Below are positions 38,939 through 51,747 of a DNA stretch of 64,000 nucleotides, piece by piece. This DNA comes from Eucalyptus grandis. Lineage: Eukaryota; Streptophyta; Magnoliopsida; Myrtales; Myrtaceae. Where the stretch lies: positions 74,162,115-74,226,114 of the forward strand of contig NC_052619.1 of NCBI RefSeq assembly GCF_016545825.1, given 5' to 3'. How positions within the stretch are numbered: position 1 is the stretch's first letter; each line of letters begins with the position of its first letter. Both the position numbers and the translations under genes were made by a program. The notes beneath the pieces were generated by a model. The model was not told the origin of the DNA. It did not search any database and saw nothing but the letters and a program-made list of their open reading frames with translations.

Positions 38939-41762
38939 TCACAACAAAAGAATGACTCCTACAATGGCACAATACAAAAGCAAGAAAATCCAAGATGACC
39001 TAGAGTGAGGAAACATCACAAATTTCTGCTTTCCACTAAATATATTTACAGTCAAATCTACAATAAGCTTAAGAGCTGATAAGAAACCACATATCAAGGT
39101 TAGAAGAAGCACGAGAATACCCTTGTTTTCCATTTGTTCCTGAGTATCCAGGATTGTTTCCATTTCTGATCTGCAAATAGCATTTATCCTATTATCAGTC
39201 AATGGCAAAATGCATCATGCGAAATTTTGTAATATGCCACAAATCATCTTCATCAACTTCATGTTTGTTTCACAAGTAGTGCAGTATCCGAGACACTAGT
39301 ATTTGCTATATGTGAATTCAATAAGTATATCAGATAGAGAATCTATTTTGTAATGGTTGGCTCACTGCAATTGCATCTTTCATAAACTATATCCAGGGGA
39401 AAAATTTTAGAAACAAAAGCATTATTTTTGTAAAAACTAGCTTGGTACTGAACACAGTATTGTGATGAGCAACCAATTTTGGTTGGTTGGGATTTTCAGC
39501 ACATGGACTGAGAATGCCAACACTGCCTTCCCCATCCAACCATAGCTTGCATCAGTATTCATCTTGCAACCAATTTTCCACCTGTCTTCCTAGACAGTAT
39601 CTACTCAATTCATCTTAACCAGCATGGCCAGTGAAATTACAATCCTAGCAAAGTCATTACAAACTTTCATTATATATATGATGCACATAATGTAACTTTA
39701 GACTGAACATAAATGAAAAGGAATCACATTTAAACACAATGATTGAACAATAAAATTCTAGGACAATCAGAAGTCCTAAATCAGCTTAAAAATGTGGGCA
39801 CTGACAACAAGTAATAGATGTACTCAGAGCCCCATGCAGGAATGACGGCAGATGGAAGATTGGAGGAAAGATCACGTGTTTAGGTGCATACATGCATGTG
39901 AACTGATGTCAATCCATGTGCCAATGTCAAAACAGAAGCTAGATACATGCAGCAGAACATGACCATTATCATTGAGCTAGTCTCAGACCGAGAATTACCT
40001 GAGAATTGTATTTTCACTATTCAGAATATCAATTTGTGTGGAAACAAGTGACTTCCACAGAACCAAATCAGATAAGTCTTTACCCTGAAAAAAGCCCAGA
40101 AACCATGTCAAAAATCACACACCTCCTATATGACTCCTAGAGAGCACTAACAGATACGATACGTACAATAGCACCCCTGTTGTCAAGAAGATCTGCTATA
40201 TCCAATCTTATCTTCTCCAGCAGCTTGGCGTTCTCAGCAATTTCTTCGTCCATTTCTTTGAATAGACCACTATACTTAAAATTTAATTCTTCCAAGTACC
40301 GCTCCAGAATGGATAAGTTTACATCCAGCGACCGCACCTTTTGCATCAATATCTTAAGAACACTGTCCCCTGGCAATCTTTCTACTGGCTGTGGTTGTGT
40401 ATCACCAATTTGATCATCTGACTTACTCTTTGAAACATCAAGCTTCTGCTTAGAATCTTCATGTGCAGCTCCCAAGGAAGATTCTGTAAATTGATTGTGA
40501 TGAGGCCCATCACTTTGAGAGGGCACTGGTTGGGAAAAGACTGACTTCTCATCTCCTGACTCGTCTGAAGTATACAGATCATCTTGGACAGAGATCAAAT
40601 CCTCTAGCATGCGCTCAACAGCATCGACGCCATAAACTCTCACATTGCTTAGAGTACAGTAAAACTCTGAACCATAGTGGCTAAGTAAATCTAATTTGAG
40701 ATATCGCACCCACTTTGGCTCGGATAATCTAAATCTCTGAGATTGTTTAACATTTTTAGCAGTGAACTGGCCAAGATTGACCCATGTCTTCGTTGGATAA
40801 ACCAGACTACCTTGTGCCTGGAAGTCCTTCACATTGGATGAATGATGCTCAAAGTTGGCTATTTCAACAGTATAAACTAAAGTCTCTTCAGAAAGTTCTA
40901 TTATCACAAATTTTTCTTCAGCTGAACATGGATTGATCAGATACTTGTCCATATCCTTGCCCAAAATGTTAGATGCACCCTTTGCCTCCTTGTTGAAGGC
41001 CAAGACCTTAGCTCCCTTGGAGGCAGATGCATAATCATACTCAGCCCCACCTGCCTCAACCCTATGCATAATGCTTCCAGTTTGGCCACCCATAGTCCTT
41101 TCTTTAGGACTAATAACCTTATGTTTAAATTCGTCGAATTTTGGTGGTTCATCACGCACCACCTTATCAACCTTTTGTGCATCTTTGCCCAAACCATCTT
41201 GGACACCAGGATTCTTAACTTCAATCTGCTCTTCAGAACTTGCAGCAAAATTTCTAAGTTCTTGTTTAGACACTATCTGACTGCCAGGTACATTTGACCC
41301 AACACCTTCACAATGAGCGCTCTTACCATGGAAATCATGACAAATAACAGCACAATGACTTTCAGGTACCAAAGAAAACGTCTTCAGTGATCCCGGCCCA
41401 AATTCGGGCAAGCAAACTTTACCATCCGAAATCTCTGATGTGTCTAATCCTGCTCAAGCAATTAAACTTTTAACCAAATGCCAATCTTAAAGCATCAAAT
41501 ATTTGACATAAAGCCATGTTAACCATATAAAGTTAGATGATCTCGACCAACAAGAGAATCTTGTCTGCATGAGCATGACCAGTGATAATATGAACATATG
41601 CTAACCTCCAAGAGCATTGCCAAGATTGATGAAAGGACATGAAGCGAAAATCAGCCACTGAAAGGCGACCAGGAGGGATAGCAGCTTATTCAAACCTTTC
41701 CTTTGAACAGAATAATAATGCGCAGCACTTCCTTGCAGAAATGCCTCAACTGATCTCTGCAT
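38939..41762 (-). CDS. Mid-SUN-domain protein (SUN3/SUN4-like)
   Basis: Membrane protein of the nuclear envelope or ER. Minus-strand exons 41762-41606, 41449-40167, 40084-39999 and 39170-38939 join to 585 residues. The start [10 protein letters not shown] resembles the usual N-terminus of plant mid-SUN proteins; a 5' acceptor lies just upstream at about 41790. One hydrophobic segment at about 27-43 ([16 protein letters not shown]) is followed by a long polar region. The SUN domain at about 180-310 includes [19 protein letters not shown] and [21 protein letters not shown]. Next come acidic linkers and a coiled coil (about 420-510). Two hydrophobic segments near the C-terminus ([23 protein letters not shown] and [17 protein letters not shown], the last at the very end) complete the class III topology. 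Similar proteins act in nuclear shape, seed development and ER processes; the role here is inferred. Confidence 0.92.
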
Positions 41763-43300
41763 TTCACATTTATCTGAACCCCCTCCCCACTGCAAAAGTA
41801 AGCAACCGGTTCTCTCTGGATCAAAAGCACGAAGAACCTTATTTAGACACCATAATTTTCCAGCATAAAAACATCGGACACGAGATGAAACACCAAATTA
41901 TTCGAGTGTCCCAAAATCTCCACTGTCAGAGCATGAACATGACTTGGGACGACACATAAAACTTGTAGCAACAACCCACTAAGCATTTAAGATTCTTTCC
42001 TCAATTTCATGACTACCATGTAACGAAACTCTGACGAGGGGCAACAGGGAACATATTCTTTGATGATTCACAATAGCACAAACAGCCCTTTTCCCTCGAA
42101 GTATAAGCGCAGCAACGCACGCAAGCAAGTTCCGAGCTTTCGGATTCGTGAATACGCTACGAGTACAAACGACTGGAAAGGACAAGAAATTTAGGAGAAA
42201 CTCTCGTCATTCTTTTCAGAACGAACAGGGGCAAGCAAAAGAATTCACCTCAACCCTTTTGCATCGGAAGTTGATTCTTGGTTTTCTTCATCAATTCATG
42301 AACTGGGCAATCAAGACGTCGATGGAATCTGCGTCTTTACTCTATAAATTGCAAAGCTCGCACTTTTGCAGAGGGACAAAAAGGGAAGTTTCCGGCAAGC
42401 TCTCGGTAAGATACTCATTTTCCTTTTTCTCCTTTTTCATTTCCAAGACATGGTAAATAAAGCACATATTTTTTTACCATATTAGTTTACCATTTTCCTT
42501 TATCTAATGTCCCATTATCTAATTCCTTATTCCTTGTCGAAGGGGGAAAAGAGAAGACTTGATCATCACAAGTCCGCGGCAAAAAGGAAGCAAAGTGTAT
42601 TATTTTAAGAAATAAATAACATTTGATAACAGAAGACTTGGTAGAAAAGATTGAGCATAATTGGGTATTTTTCACATGGACATCCTTTCTTTATCATAAT
42701 GAGCTCAACCTCCATTTGACATTGCAAGATTACACACATTGTATTTCCCATGCTTGTCTTCTATGCCAGCCTATCATCTAAAGTTTATTTTCATATTATT
42801 TTGTTTCATGTTTTTTTTTTTATAATCGCATCGAATAATTTAAAACTTTTAAGGATTGATCTTTTTATATATATATATAAGGATAATTTAAAGACTGCAT
42901 TGCATGATTATTTGAACAATATTATTTTATACCAATCTCTAACAACCATGACGAGGATTTCTAAATATTGATGTGCACTGAAAAACACTGTGAGGTGTGC
43001 AAAAATTAAATTTAAATAAAATAACAAATTTCGCCCTCTTATATTCGCATGCTGGTTTGTATGGGCTAGTATGACAAAAACATATTTGATTTTCACGTTC
43101 ATCAATAATGATTACATAAGAAAATATCCTTGCTCTCATTTTTCCATAGGAATATAAATTGCAAAAATCATATCGGTGTGTTATTTTTTTCCTTGAAATT
43201 CGGAAAAAATATGTCACCGGATAGAGAAATTAACAACTTTGAAAAAACCGTCTCCTTAAAAATGTGAACTTTTCGAAAGGGCGGCGGCGTGCACCTTTCT
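41763..43300. other. Divergent upstream region between SUN and ataxin-10 genes
   Basis: Probably holds the 5' leader and intron of the minus-strand SUN gene (to about 42350), then very AT-rich DNA (42700-43250). No coding sequence recognised. Confidence 0.5.
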
Positions 43301-43309
43301 TCATGGTTT

Positions 43310-43924
43310 GAGGAAGCTCACAGAAACCTCTCGAAGCTCTCTCTCTTCTCCTGGAATCCGAGAAGCAGCGAAGGCAAGTTCGACTTAGCTTCCGCCTCGG
43401 CTTTCAGTTTCAAACCCTCAATTCTATCTCCATAAATTGGCTTTCCTCGATTTGCAAATTCCCACCTTTCCTGAGGAAACTTGGGGTCCAGCTTCTTTCG
43501 TGTTGCAGCAATTACCTTGGAGAGTTCAATCAGCATTTGAAAAGATAAAAAAAGGGTATGATCGCAAGCACATCGGCGCTGCTTCTGTGGCGGAGTTGAG
43601 CGTCCAAACAGGTGCTCCGCTTGCTCTTATGCTCTTTCCAGTTAGTGCCCACCAAGTGTTCGAAAGATTGCCGATATCGGGTTCTGTTGGATTTTGCGCT
43701 CATCGTGTCGAATTCCTTATCCTGTTGATGAATCGATGGATTGCCTGATTGAGTTTTTTTTTTTTAAAAATTTTATTGGGGCATGCTTTGTGGACAAGTT
43801 TTCAGCTTGAGGACCATGACTTCCGATGGAATTTTAGTATTTGATACTTCCTCGTGCAATTAAAATGTTGCGTAGTTGATTAGCTGTTTTCTCTGTGTGC
43901 AGTCAAAAGAATAATTAATCTTCA
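43310..43924 (+). promoter_or_regulatory. 5' leader region of the ataxin-10 gene
   Basis: A CT-rich segment near 43340 looks like a leader exon. A clear acceptor (CTGTGTGCAG) ends at 43902, 23 bp before the start codon, so a leader intron is likely. Its donor is not fixed by the sequence. Confidence 0.4.
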
Positions 43925-45523
43925 ATGGACGAGAATGTGGGGTCCTCTTTGCCAAAAGATATCCTTGACCGGTTGTTTGCTTATTCTAAATCCACAAGTC
44001 TCATAGACGCCTTAGAAGTTCTTGCAAAAATATCGAGAACTGCAGAAGGGCGTGCGGATCTTGCTTCAAAGAGTGTCCTTGTTATGATACTTGATCTAAT
44101 TCAAGGACACTTGGAATATTTGAATTCTGAACTTCTGAAATCATCACTGAAGCTTCTGAGGAACCTATGTGCTGGAGATGTTAAAAATCAGGATACCTTC
44201 ATTGAAAAGAATGGGGTTGGGATCACTTTAACTGTCTTGAGGACTGTGATGGATACTCCTGCCTTAGACAGTGGAGCTGTCAGGATAGCCCTGCAGGTTC
44301 TGGCAAATGTCTCGTTGGCTGGAGAGAGACACCAGCAAACTATTTGGGTTCAATTTTTTCCGAAAGAATTTCTCATGCTTGCAAGAATTCGGAGTCAAGA
44401 CACAGTTGATCCTTTGTGTATGATACTATATACTTGTCAAGATGGGAATCCCATACGCCTGGCAGAGCTGTGTGGAGATAATGGTTTGTCTTTGGTGTCA
44501 GAAATTGTTCGGACTGCTTCAATAGGTAAGTTCCATTTTCGCGTTTGCTCCACTTTAGGCCATTTTCTTAAGTTCATTTCCTCCCATTTTGGTTGAACCT
44601 AACCACCTTCTTATTTTCACCACATAATGTCATTTTCTCTCTGTTTGACAGTTGGATTTCGAGAAGAATGGTTTAAGTTGCTTCTTTCAGTTATCTGCTT
44701 AGAAGAAGCACATTTACCTACTTTATTTGCCAAACTAGCTGTAGCTCCTGCTGATGACAGCAAAGATGTCCGAATGAGCTGTGATGAGTTTTCACCAGAG
44801 CAGGCGTTTCTCATTAGCATCCTGTCAGAGATCCTAAATGAGCGACTAAATGATGTCACCGTCTCTAACGAGTTTGCATTATACATTCTTGGATTGTTCA
44901 GAAATGCTAGCGGGCTTGTTGATTTTTCCGAAAGGGGCAAGTTAGCTCTCCCTACAGGGTCCTCCCCAATTGATGTCCTTGGTTACGCACTCACCATGCT
45001 GAGAGATATTTGTGCACAGCATGGTGCGCGAGGACCCATGGAAAATGCCCAAGATGCAACAGGCACACTTCTCTCCTCAGGTCTTTTGGATTTGCTTCTG
45101 AATTTGCTCCGTGAACTTGAGCCTCCCATGGTTATCAGTAAAGCCATTAATCAGGGTCAGCACCAAGGGAATGCAGATTCCAAACAACTGAAAAAATGCC
45201 CTTACAAAGGTTTTCGAAGAGACATCGTTGCCGTCATTGGCAACTGTTTGTACTGGAGGAGGAGCGTGCAAGATGAGGTCAGATGCAAGGATGGGATTAT
45301 TTTGCTTATGCAGCAGTGCGTTGCGGATGAAGATAACCCGTTCTTGAGAGAATGGGGTATTTGGACAGTCAGAAACTTGTTCGAGGGAAATACTGAAAAC
45401 CAACAAGCAGTTGCTGAATTGGAGCTCCAGGAAACTGTTAATACACCGGAGATTGCAGAACTTGGTCTTCGAGTGGAGTTGGATCAGAAGACTGGAAGAC
45501 CAAAGCTTGTAAACTCTGCCTGA
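43925..45523 (+). CDS. Ataxin-10 domain armadillo-repeat protein
   Basis: Homologue of ataxin-10; the Arabidopsis member, as I recall, is At4g00231 (MEE50, needed for embryo development). Exons 43925-44525 and 44652-45523 join to 490 residues. The protein is almost entirely helical with armadillo-like repeats such as LLKSSLKLLRNLCAGD and IALQVLANVSLAGE. The C-terminal ataxin-10 domain (about 390-480) has CPYKGFRRDIVAVIGNC and DNPFLREWGIWTVRNLFEGN, which are diagnostic. No signal peptide or membrane segment is seen. The molecular role in plants is poorly defined; a scaffold function is inferred from the fold. Confidence 0.93.
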
Positions 45524-45782
45524 TAATTTTTCCAGAGTCCCACAATCCATGATGTGTTTCTCTAATGTTTTAATTAACAGAAATTTATTCCTTGGTATCC
45601 TGGTGGCAAATTTTTCATCGAGGGGAAATCCAGACTAAAGAAATTTCGATGAATTAGCTTGTTCTTATAACGTTTGTTTTGGAAGAGAATTCTCATTTTC
45701 ACTTGCGAAACTACATTTTCAGAAGAACAGGCGGTGAAATAGACAGTTATTCTCGTTTTCCTTTTCCGTGATAAAAAAAAAG

Positions 45783-46622
45783 GAAAATTCCAAAAGGGAT
45801 CCAAAGTGTCTTAATTTTCTCAAATAAGAAACTGAAGTTGACCTTGTTTTAAATAAAGACTTGAGTAATATCATTTTCTTAAATAAGGGCCTGAAGTTGA
45901 TTTTATTTCAAATAAAAATTTGAAGTGGTTACATTCGTTACAAATAAAGGCTTAAAGTGGTTATGTTCGTTTCAAATAAGAGCGTGAATTTTCAATGATA
46001 GTGGTATTTTTTTATTTGTCATTTTCCTTTTTTTCTTTCTTTTTTTTCTAATTCTTTCTTCCTCTTCACTAGTGGTCGACCGGCCATCGGTGATGCCCAT
46101 AGAGGGCTAGGCAAGGGTCGCCCTTGCTCGATTTGGCAAGAGCCACTTATGTCGGCCACGGGTGAGGGATGGCATCGCTTGGGTGAGGTGACCCTTGCCC
46201 AAGGGGAGGCCACCCCTCGCAGAAATCTATGAGGTCGGTCCCCATTAGCCCCAGGCGAGGTCAAACCTTGCTAAATTTAGCGGGGGTGGCCTTGCCCGTG
46301 GCTAGTGAGGGCTGGTGAAGCCGACCCTTACTGGCGAGAGTTGTCGAGTCCTCGCTTGGGCCAAGCGGGGCAGGCCCTCGTCAGAGCCCTCGTTGGCCCT
46401 TCCCAATAGCCATTGATTGACGTCGAAAATGAAAAAAATAAGAAAAAAAATTTGAACGAAAACACCTTGACTAATCGGAAAATTTAGCCGGTCACCGACC
46501 AGTGATGTCAGACCTTTATTTGAAACAACCAAGGTTATTTAAAGTTTTTATTTAAAACAAAGTCTAGTTTAAACTTTTATTGGAAAAAATGAAGGCACTT
46601 CAGATCATTTTTTGAAATTTTC
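45783..46622. mobile_element. Inverted-repeat element with subterminal repeats and GC-rich core
   Basis: Imperfect terminal inverted repeats of about 30 bp lie at 45783-45812 and 46592-46622. Inside the left end, about six units of 30-36 bp, each starting with AAATAA, run from about 45820 to 46000. Related units in reverse orientation follow the core at about 46505-46590. A pyrimidine tract (46010-46070), a GC-rich core (46075-46420) and a purine tract (46425-46460) fill the middle. No transposase is seen and no target duplication is clear. It is probably a non-autonomous DNA element. Confidence 0.65.
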
Positions 46623-47590
46623 TCTAAAATAAATTGCCAGTTTATATTCCTTTTACCTTTTATTTTGTTCCTTTTATTTTGTTAGATTATTCTGTTCCTT
46701 AAAAAAGCCACGGTCAATATTAAATATATTTCTTACCTTTTTCTCTATTTTAAAATTTTTTTGGTCATAATATCACAATATGTCCACATGCATTATAATT
46801 TGATTGTGAAATTCACCAAATTTGCCTTAGGATTAATAGTATATACAAGTAATTTAAATGTGGATTATTGTTAAAAAACGCTAGCGCACTTTGATGAAAT
46901 CACATTATTCCTAAGAAAGCACAAATTTCTAGACAATATAATGATAGAAAATACTGCAAGTTACATTCAAGTTTGAAACAAAAATATGTAGTTCTGCTCA
47001 TCTTATCATTATGTGAATTCAATAGCAAGGGATAAGGATGCTAAATTAAGATAAAAGGAAGGTTGTCTATGTGACGACAATTTGCCCTTGTGTAGATTAT
47101 TGATAGGTTGTCACGTTGATATTATTGTCCTTTGACCCATACACTCACACAAAATTTCAATCTCACATCAACTAAATTTTGACATTCACCACTTCATTAC
47201 ATCTCGCAATATATGCAACGGATTATATATAAATATCAATAGGAATACATAATTAGCTTGAATAATGTTAATTGAGATAATCGGTGAATGTTTAAAAAAG
47301 AAAAGAAAATTGACGATAAAGATGCATGTATATATTCCAAAAACCAAAACCATTAATAACAAAATATAAGAAAAAATATGGAATTATCCAAGTTGTAATA
47401 ATCCATGTCCCAATTTCATGAATTCTAATATATGGTCGCGTTTTCGAATTTGGATTTCTTACTATGTTTGGTGTGTTTGGATATGTTGGCGGGTGGGATT
47501 GCAGAATTTAGGGCATTCGGTCGTCTGTTAGTTGGTTTCCTCTGCAAGCAGTGAATAAGTTGGGGCCGTCAACGGCTAAAACCGACAGGT
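46623..47590. other. AT-rich intergenic DNA
   Basis: Low-complexity AT-rich sequence. No gene or clear repeat recognised. Confidence 0.55.
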
Positions 47591-47599
47591 CGAGTCTTC

Positions 47600-47668
47600 C
47601 CTGAAGAAGAAGAAGAAGAAGAAGAAGAAGAAGACAACATCGGCGACCGTCTTCTTCTTCTTCTTCAT
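47600..47668. repeat. (GAA)n/(TTC)n inverted pair forming a potential hairpin
   Basis: About eleven GAA units ending in GAC are followed by a short spacer and then GTC with about five TTC units on the same strand. They are reverse complements, so a perfect stem of at least 18 bp with a loop of about 15 nt is possible. A (CT)n tract follows at 47670-47689. The pair lies in the promoter or leader region of the SMR gene. Confidence 0.8.
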
Positions 47669-47689
47669 CTCTCTCTCTCTCTCTCTCTC

Positions 47690-48622
47690 GCACGCAGATC
47701 GCAGAAGCACCGGAGTTTCTCGGTCTCCTGATTATGACAACGCGTGCGTCGTCTGCGTTCAATCCCCGTGTTGCCGTGATTGAATCTAGCAAGCTTCGGC
47801 CGTCGCTTACTTTTTTACACGTATTCATACCTCGGTTACTCCTCCTGCGGTTCGCCTCCCCCGCCCCCCTCGATTTGAATAGGTAAAGATTTGTTCTTTG
47901 CTCCTATCGCTCTCCTACGACGCCTCTGCTCGTGACGGGCTGCTTGCTCTTACGGAAATGAAGGACCTTTCAAGTCCTGCAGAAGTAAGGAAGTAGTGGG
48001 CACCTTTTTCACTGTGGAAAAGCCGGAAGACTTGCTTGTATACTGATTAGTGTTAATCTGCTTCGATTTGCTCGTCAGTTCCATCTTCCGATGATATCTT
48101 GTTGTTGTTTGTTCTTTCTTTCTTTCTTTCTCCCAAAGAGGGAGAAAACTACTTCTGACATAACTGTGCTGCAAATGGACTTCCTCTCAACTTATGAGAG
48201 AATTTAGGAACTCTTTTCTTGGAAAAGTATATGTACGGTTAAGGGAAGTGATCAATTAAGAGAGGATTATGGTGATCTTCATTAAGTAGTGTTGAGCAGC
48301 AGTTTCTTTCGTCTGCAGTTGGTAGCCACTGGGAACATTAGCTTTCATAGATATAGAAACTGAACGCCTTGCTGCTTCTTGCTGATTCTCAAACTTTATT
48401 CTTGCACTGTTTTGTCGTTTCGGTGTTCGTTAAATGGTGAAATCTGGTTTATCTTGACTTATAAGTTTGTTACTGTGCCCACTTTGTTATTTTCATTAGT
48501 TTTAGGACACTTGCGTGATGTGATCTTGTGGATTAAGGGCACAAAGGCATATCAAAGCAGAAGCATACAGTATCCAGCTGGCCACCTTGTACTTACCTCT
48601 ATATGGTAGTGTGCTACTCAGG
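47690..48622 (+). promoter_or_regulatory. 5' leader region of the SMR-domain gene
   Basis: A donor-like AATAG then GTAAAG lies at about 47881 and an acceptor CTACTCAG ends at 48621, one base before the start codon. This implies a long leader intron. The boundaries are inferred. Confidence 0.45.
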
Positions 48623-51600
48623 ATGAATTTACCTACCAGCTCTCAGCCGAAGAAGACTTCCCATAGCAGGGGCAAAACTACTGGTTGGGCTGCCTTTGAT
48701 CAAAAGCATCGACAAGGACATGCTCTTGAATCTGAAACTGAGCATGATCCTTTTCCACCAATATCAAGAGCAATCGTCTCACCAAACCCCCGTCAAAATC
48801 TTGCCGGGAACAACAGCTCATATAAGAAGCCTTTCTCGGCAGTTCTCCAGTCTTCCGTCGATTTTCCACGCTTGGCACACGATAAAAATGAAGAGAAACA
48901 ACTGCTTTCTGATGATTCCAGTAATGTACAAGGTACCAGTAAGGATTTGGTACAAGAGAGCCACACAGCAGAACTCAAGAAGCTCATGGAACTTCATTCT
49001 TGGGCTGCAAACGAGTTAATTGTGGATATTGTTGAAGCTCTTGACAATGATTTTGTAAAGGCATCGACTTTGCTGGAAGGTATGCTATCTGCTGGGCTTT
49101 TTGAAGGAGATAAAGAATGCAAAAGGGAAAAACAAAATACTTCATCTCAGGATTCTTCCCATGATGAGTTAACAAGGATCAAAGATTTTTCTTCAGGGAA
49201 GAATGTGGACTTTTCCGATGGCACTGACACTCTTAACAATGACTCTAATAGTGTCAACAAACATATGATTGATGAAAAATCTTTAAGGGGAAAAACTTAT
49301 GATGATTCCATTGTAACAAGGTCTATTTTGGACCATTTGAAGTCTTTGCCTCTTGAGCCGAAGTGGGAGGAGGAAGAGGAGGAGGATGTTTACTTGAGGT
49401 TCAGGAAGGATGCAATACGCGTTTTGAGGTACCAGTACCACCCTACTTGAATCCTTATTCTTTGTACATTTCACTCTCTACTTTCTTTAATTTGTGCATC
49501 TACTCTTATGCTCAATTAATTAACGTTGTTTTCAACTCACAAGTATCTTGGCATCCAATATTTGTTACACTAATTGGCATGGAAGTCTATTGGTGGTTAA
49601 CATATTTTCACATCATATATCTGCTTGTGTAGTTAGGACTCCAGGAAAGATGGTTCAATCATCCATTCTGAAAAGGATGTTCCATCCTGGAAAGAATATT
49701 AGAGCCTGAGAAGATTTACAATAGCAGTTACTGAAAGCAAAATGGGGTCGTACAGATCTCTTTGTCTTGCCTGCCATGGAATGCCTAATTTAGAAGGACT
49801 TCCGTGATCTCTCCTAAAGAGAAGGTTCTGTTGCAAAACTTTGTACATGTAATCTCATTGTGGTTTATTTTCTTTTGATAATTTTAGTGGCATGTATAGC
49901 TTTTATGTTATTTTTACATGAATTGTTTATGGAAAATAGATTCTGCACATCGGTAGTCCTGTGCAACATGTTCAGTAAGCTATATTGGGTACTGAACTGC
50001 GGCAAACTGCTGGACTGTTGCGACATTTGACCTCTCTGACAGTTCTATGATCCTTCTGCTTTAACACCTCAAGAATGCAAGTATTCGGGAGTCATGGTGT
50101 TATGTCTCTAACAGAATGTTGTGGAGTCCTGTGTTGTTTGCTGGTGTAGTCCTTATTTAATGAAATCTTTGCTTTATGTAGATCAGCATCTCAGCATTCA
50201 AGGGCTGCACAAAATGCCTTTTTAAGAGGTGATCATTCTTCTGCACAGCATCACTCTCTAAAGGCTCGGGAGGAATGGTTGGTTGCGGAAAGACTCAATG
50301 ACAGTGCAGCCAAGGACATCTTAAGTATTAGGAATAGCAACAACAATATATGGACATTGGACTTGCATGGTCTTCATAAAACTGAAGCTGTCCAAGCCTT
50401 GAAAGAGCGTCTGCGAAAACTCGAATCGCATGTGCCATCTAATCGATCAGTTTCTCCAAAGAGACTTCATAGGATATATCAGAAGAATGGAGTTGCTCAA
50501 TCTTCATCCGTTGAGTGTTTAACTTTTATTGACAAGGAGAAGGTGGATAAGCCGCAATCAGGACAGAGACCTTTATCATTGCAAGTCATTACAGGTATTT
50601 TGCCCTTTTTCTCGTATGTGTGGTAGAACACTAATCTCCTTATGTACAATTTCATAGGTAACCTATCCTCGTGTACATTGCCTTCTATTAAGAAATCCAT
50701 CCTCATGTACCTTTTTTAGCTGTATTTATGATTTGAGAGGCAAGTTTTTTCCTTCTTTCTGCGCAGTTGCACAAGGGAAACTCTGGTAGGAGTTTGTATA
50801 AGATGTAAATGATTTTTGCATGCAATTATCAATGAAAGATTAAGTTGCAGTCCTTGGGTGTGTCCTAACAAATTTATGAAGTATCAGGTGCTAGTTCTTA
50901 GATGTAGATGTCATGAACATAAACTTGAAATATACAGGTCATGTTTCTATATAGATTCTGATGCTTTTACTAACTTGTGTAATTTGTTCCTGCTTATCAT
51001 GCCAAAGTTCCTCTAATAGAATCCGTAATAAACTTGTTTTGTCTGCAATTGTGATGTTGCAATGACAAGAATTGAATCTAAGGAATTCATACGATGGACA
51101 GAATGGTGATGGAAGCGTAGTCTCCACTGAGATGAATCTGTTGTTGAGTGTCATAAATGTGTGCAATATCAACCCTTTATTCCCCTAAGTTTCCACCTGG
51201 GTGGCTGAAAAGGGATCGTCCTGGAAATATCATAGAGAAGACCTAGAGATCTCGTTGAAAATCAATAATGTAACCCTTCTTTATCAATAACATTGCCGCT
51301 GTGCAAACCCCTCCCCCTCCCACAAAAAAAAAAAAAAAAAAAACACCAAAAATGTGAAAACCTGAAGACTGGCTCGGAACTAACATTTCTTTGCTCTTAG
51401 AATTTGGAACTCAGGCTTTGTGACTACTATCCTGTAGGTAATGTTAGTCCTATGAGACAGGTCTAACTTGACAGCTGCTGCAGGTGTAGGCAACCATAGC
51501 CGAATGGAAGCTTCACTACCAACAGCAGTGAGAAGTTTCCTTGATGAAAATGGGTAACTAACTTAACCACTGCCTACTACTCCACATGATATGCATAAAC

Positions 51601-51747
51601 ATGAACATTTCTTTTTCCAACTTTTTTCATTCAGTGTAGTTTACAGAACATCATTTTGTTTATGACTGGCTTAACTTGTGCAGGTACCGCTTTGATGATA
51701 TAAGGCCAGGGGTAATAACTGTACGGCTGAAGTTCCGACAGAATTGA
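48623..51747 (+). CDS. DUF1771 and SMR (small MutS-related) domain protein
   Basis: Exons 48623-49428, 50182-50594, 51484-51553 and 51684-51747 join to 450 residues. Order of parts: a polar N-terminus; a CUE-like helical segment at about 112-160 (ELKKLMELHSWAANELIVDIVEALDNDF); an acidic linker; DUF1771 at about 256-325 (RFRKDAIRVLRSASQHSRAAQNAF); and a split SMR domain. The SMR part starts with WTLDLHGLHKTEAVQAL, the LDLHG motif, and ends with VITGVGNHSR, the TGxG motif, then GYRFDDIRPGVITVRLKF. SMR domains are nucleases or nucleic-acid binders. The DUF1771-SMR combination is shared with human N4BP2-type and several plant proteins. The substrate is unknown. The ATG chosen follows directly on a splice acceptor. 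Confidence 0.92.

Noticed and set aside
43437..43748. 103-codon frame before the ataxin-10 start
   Set aside because: It lies in the leader region, is separated by a splice acceptor and has no family match.
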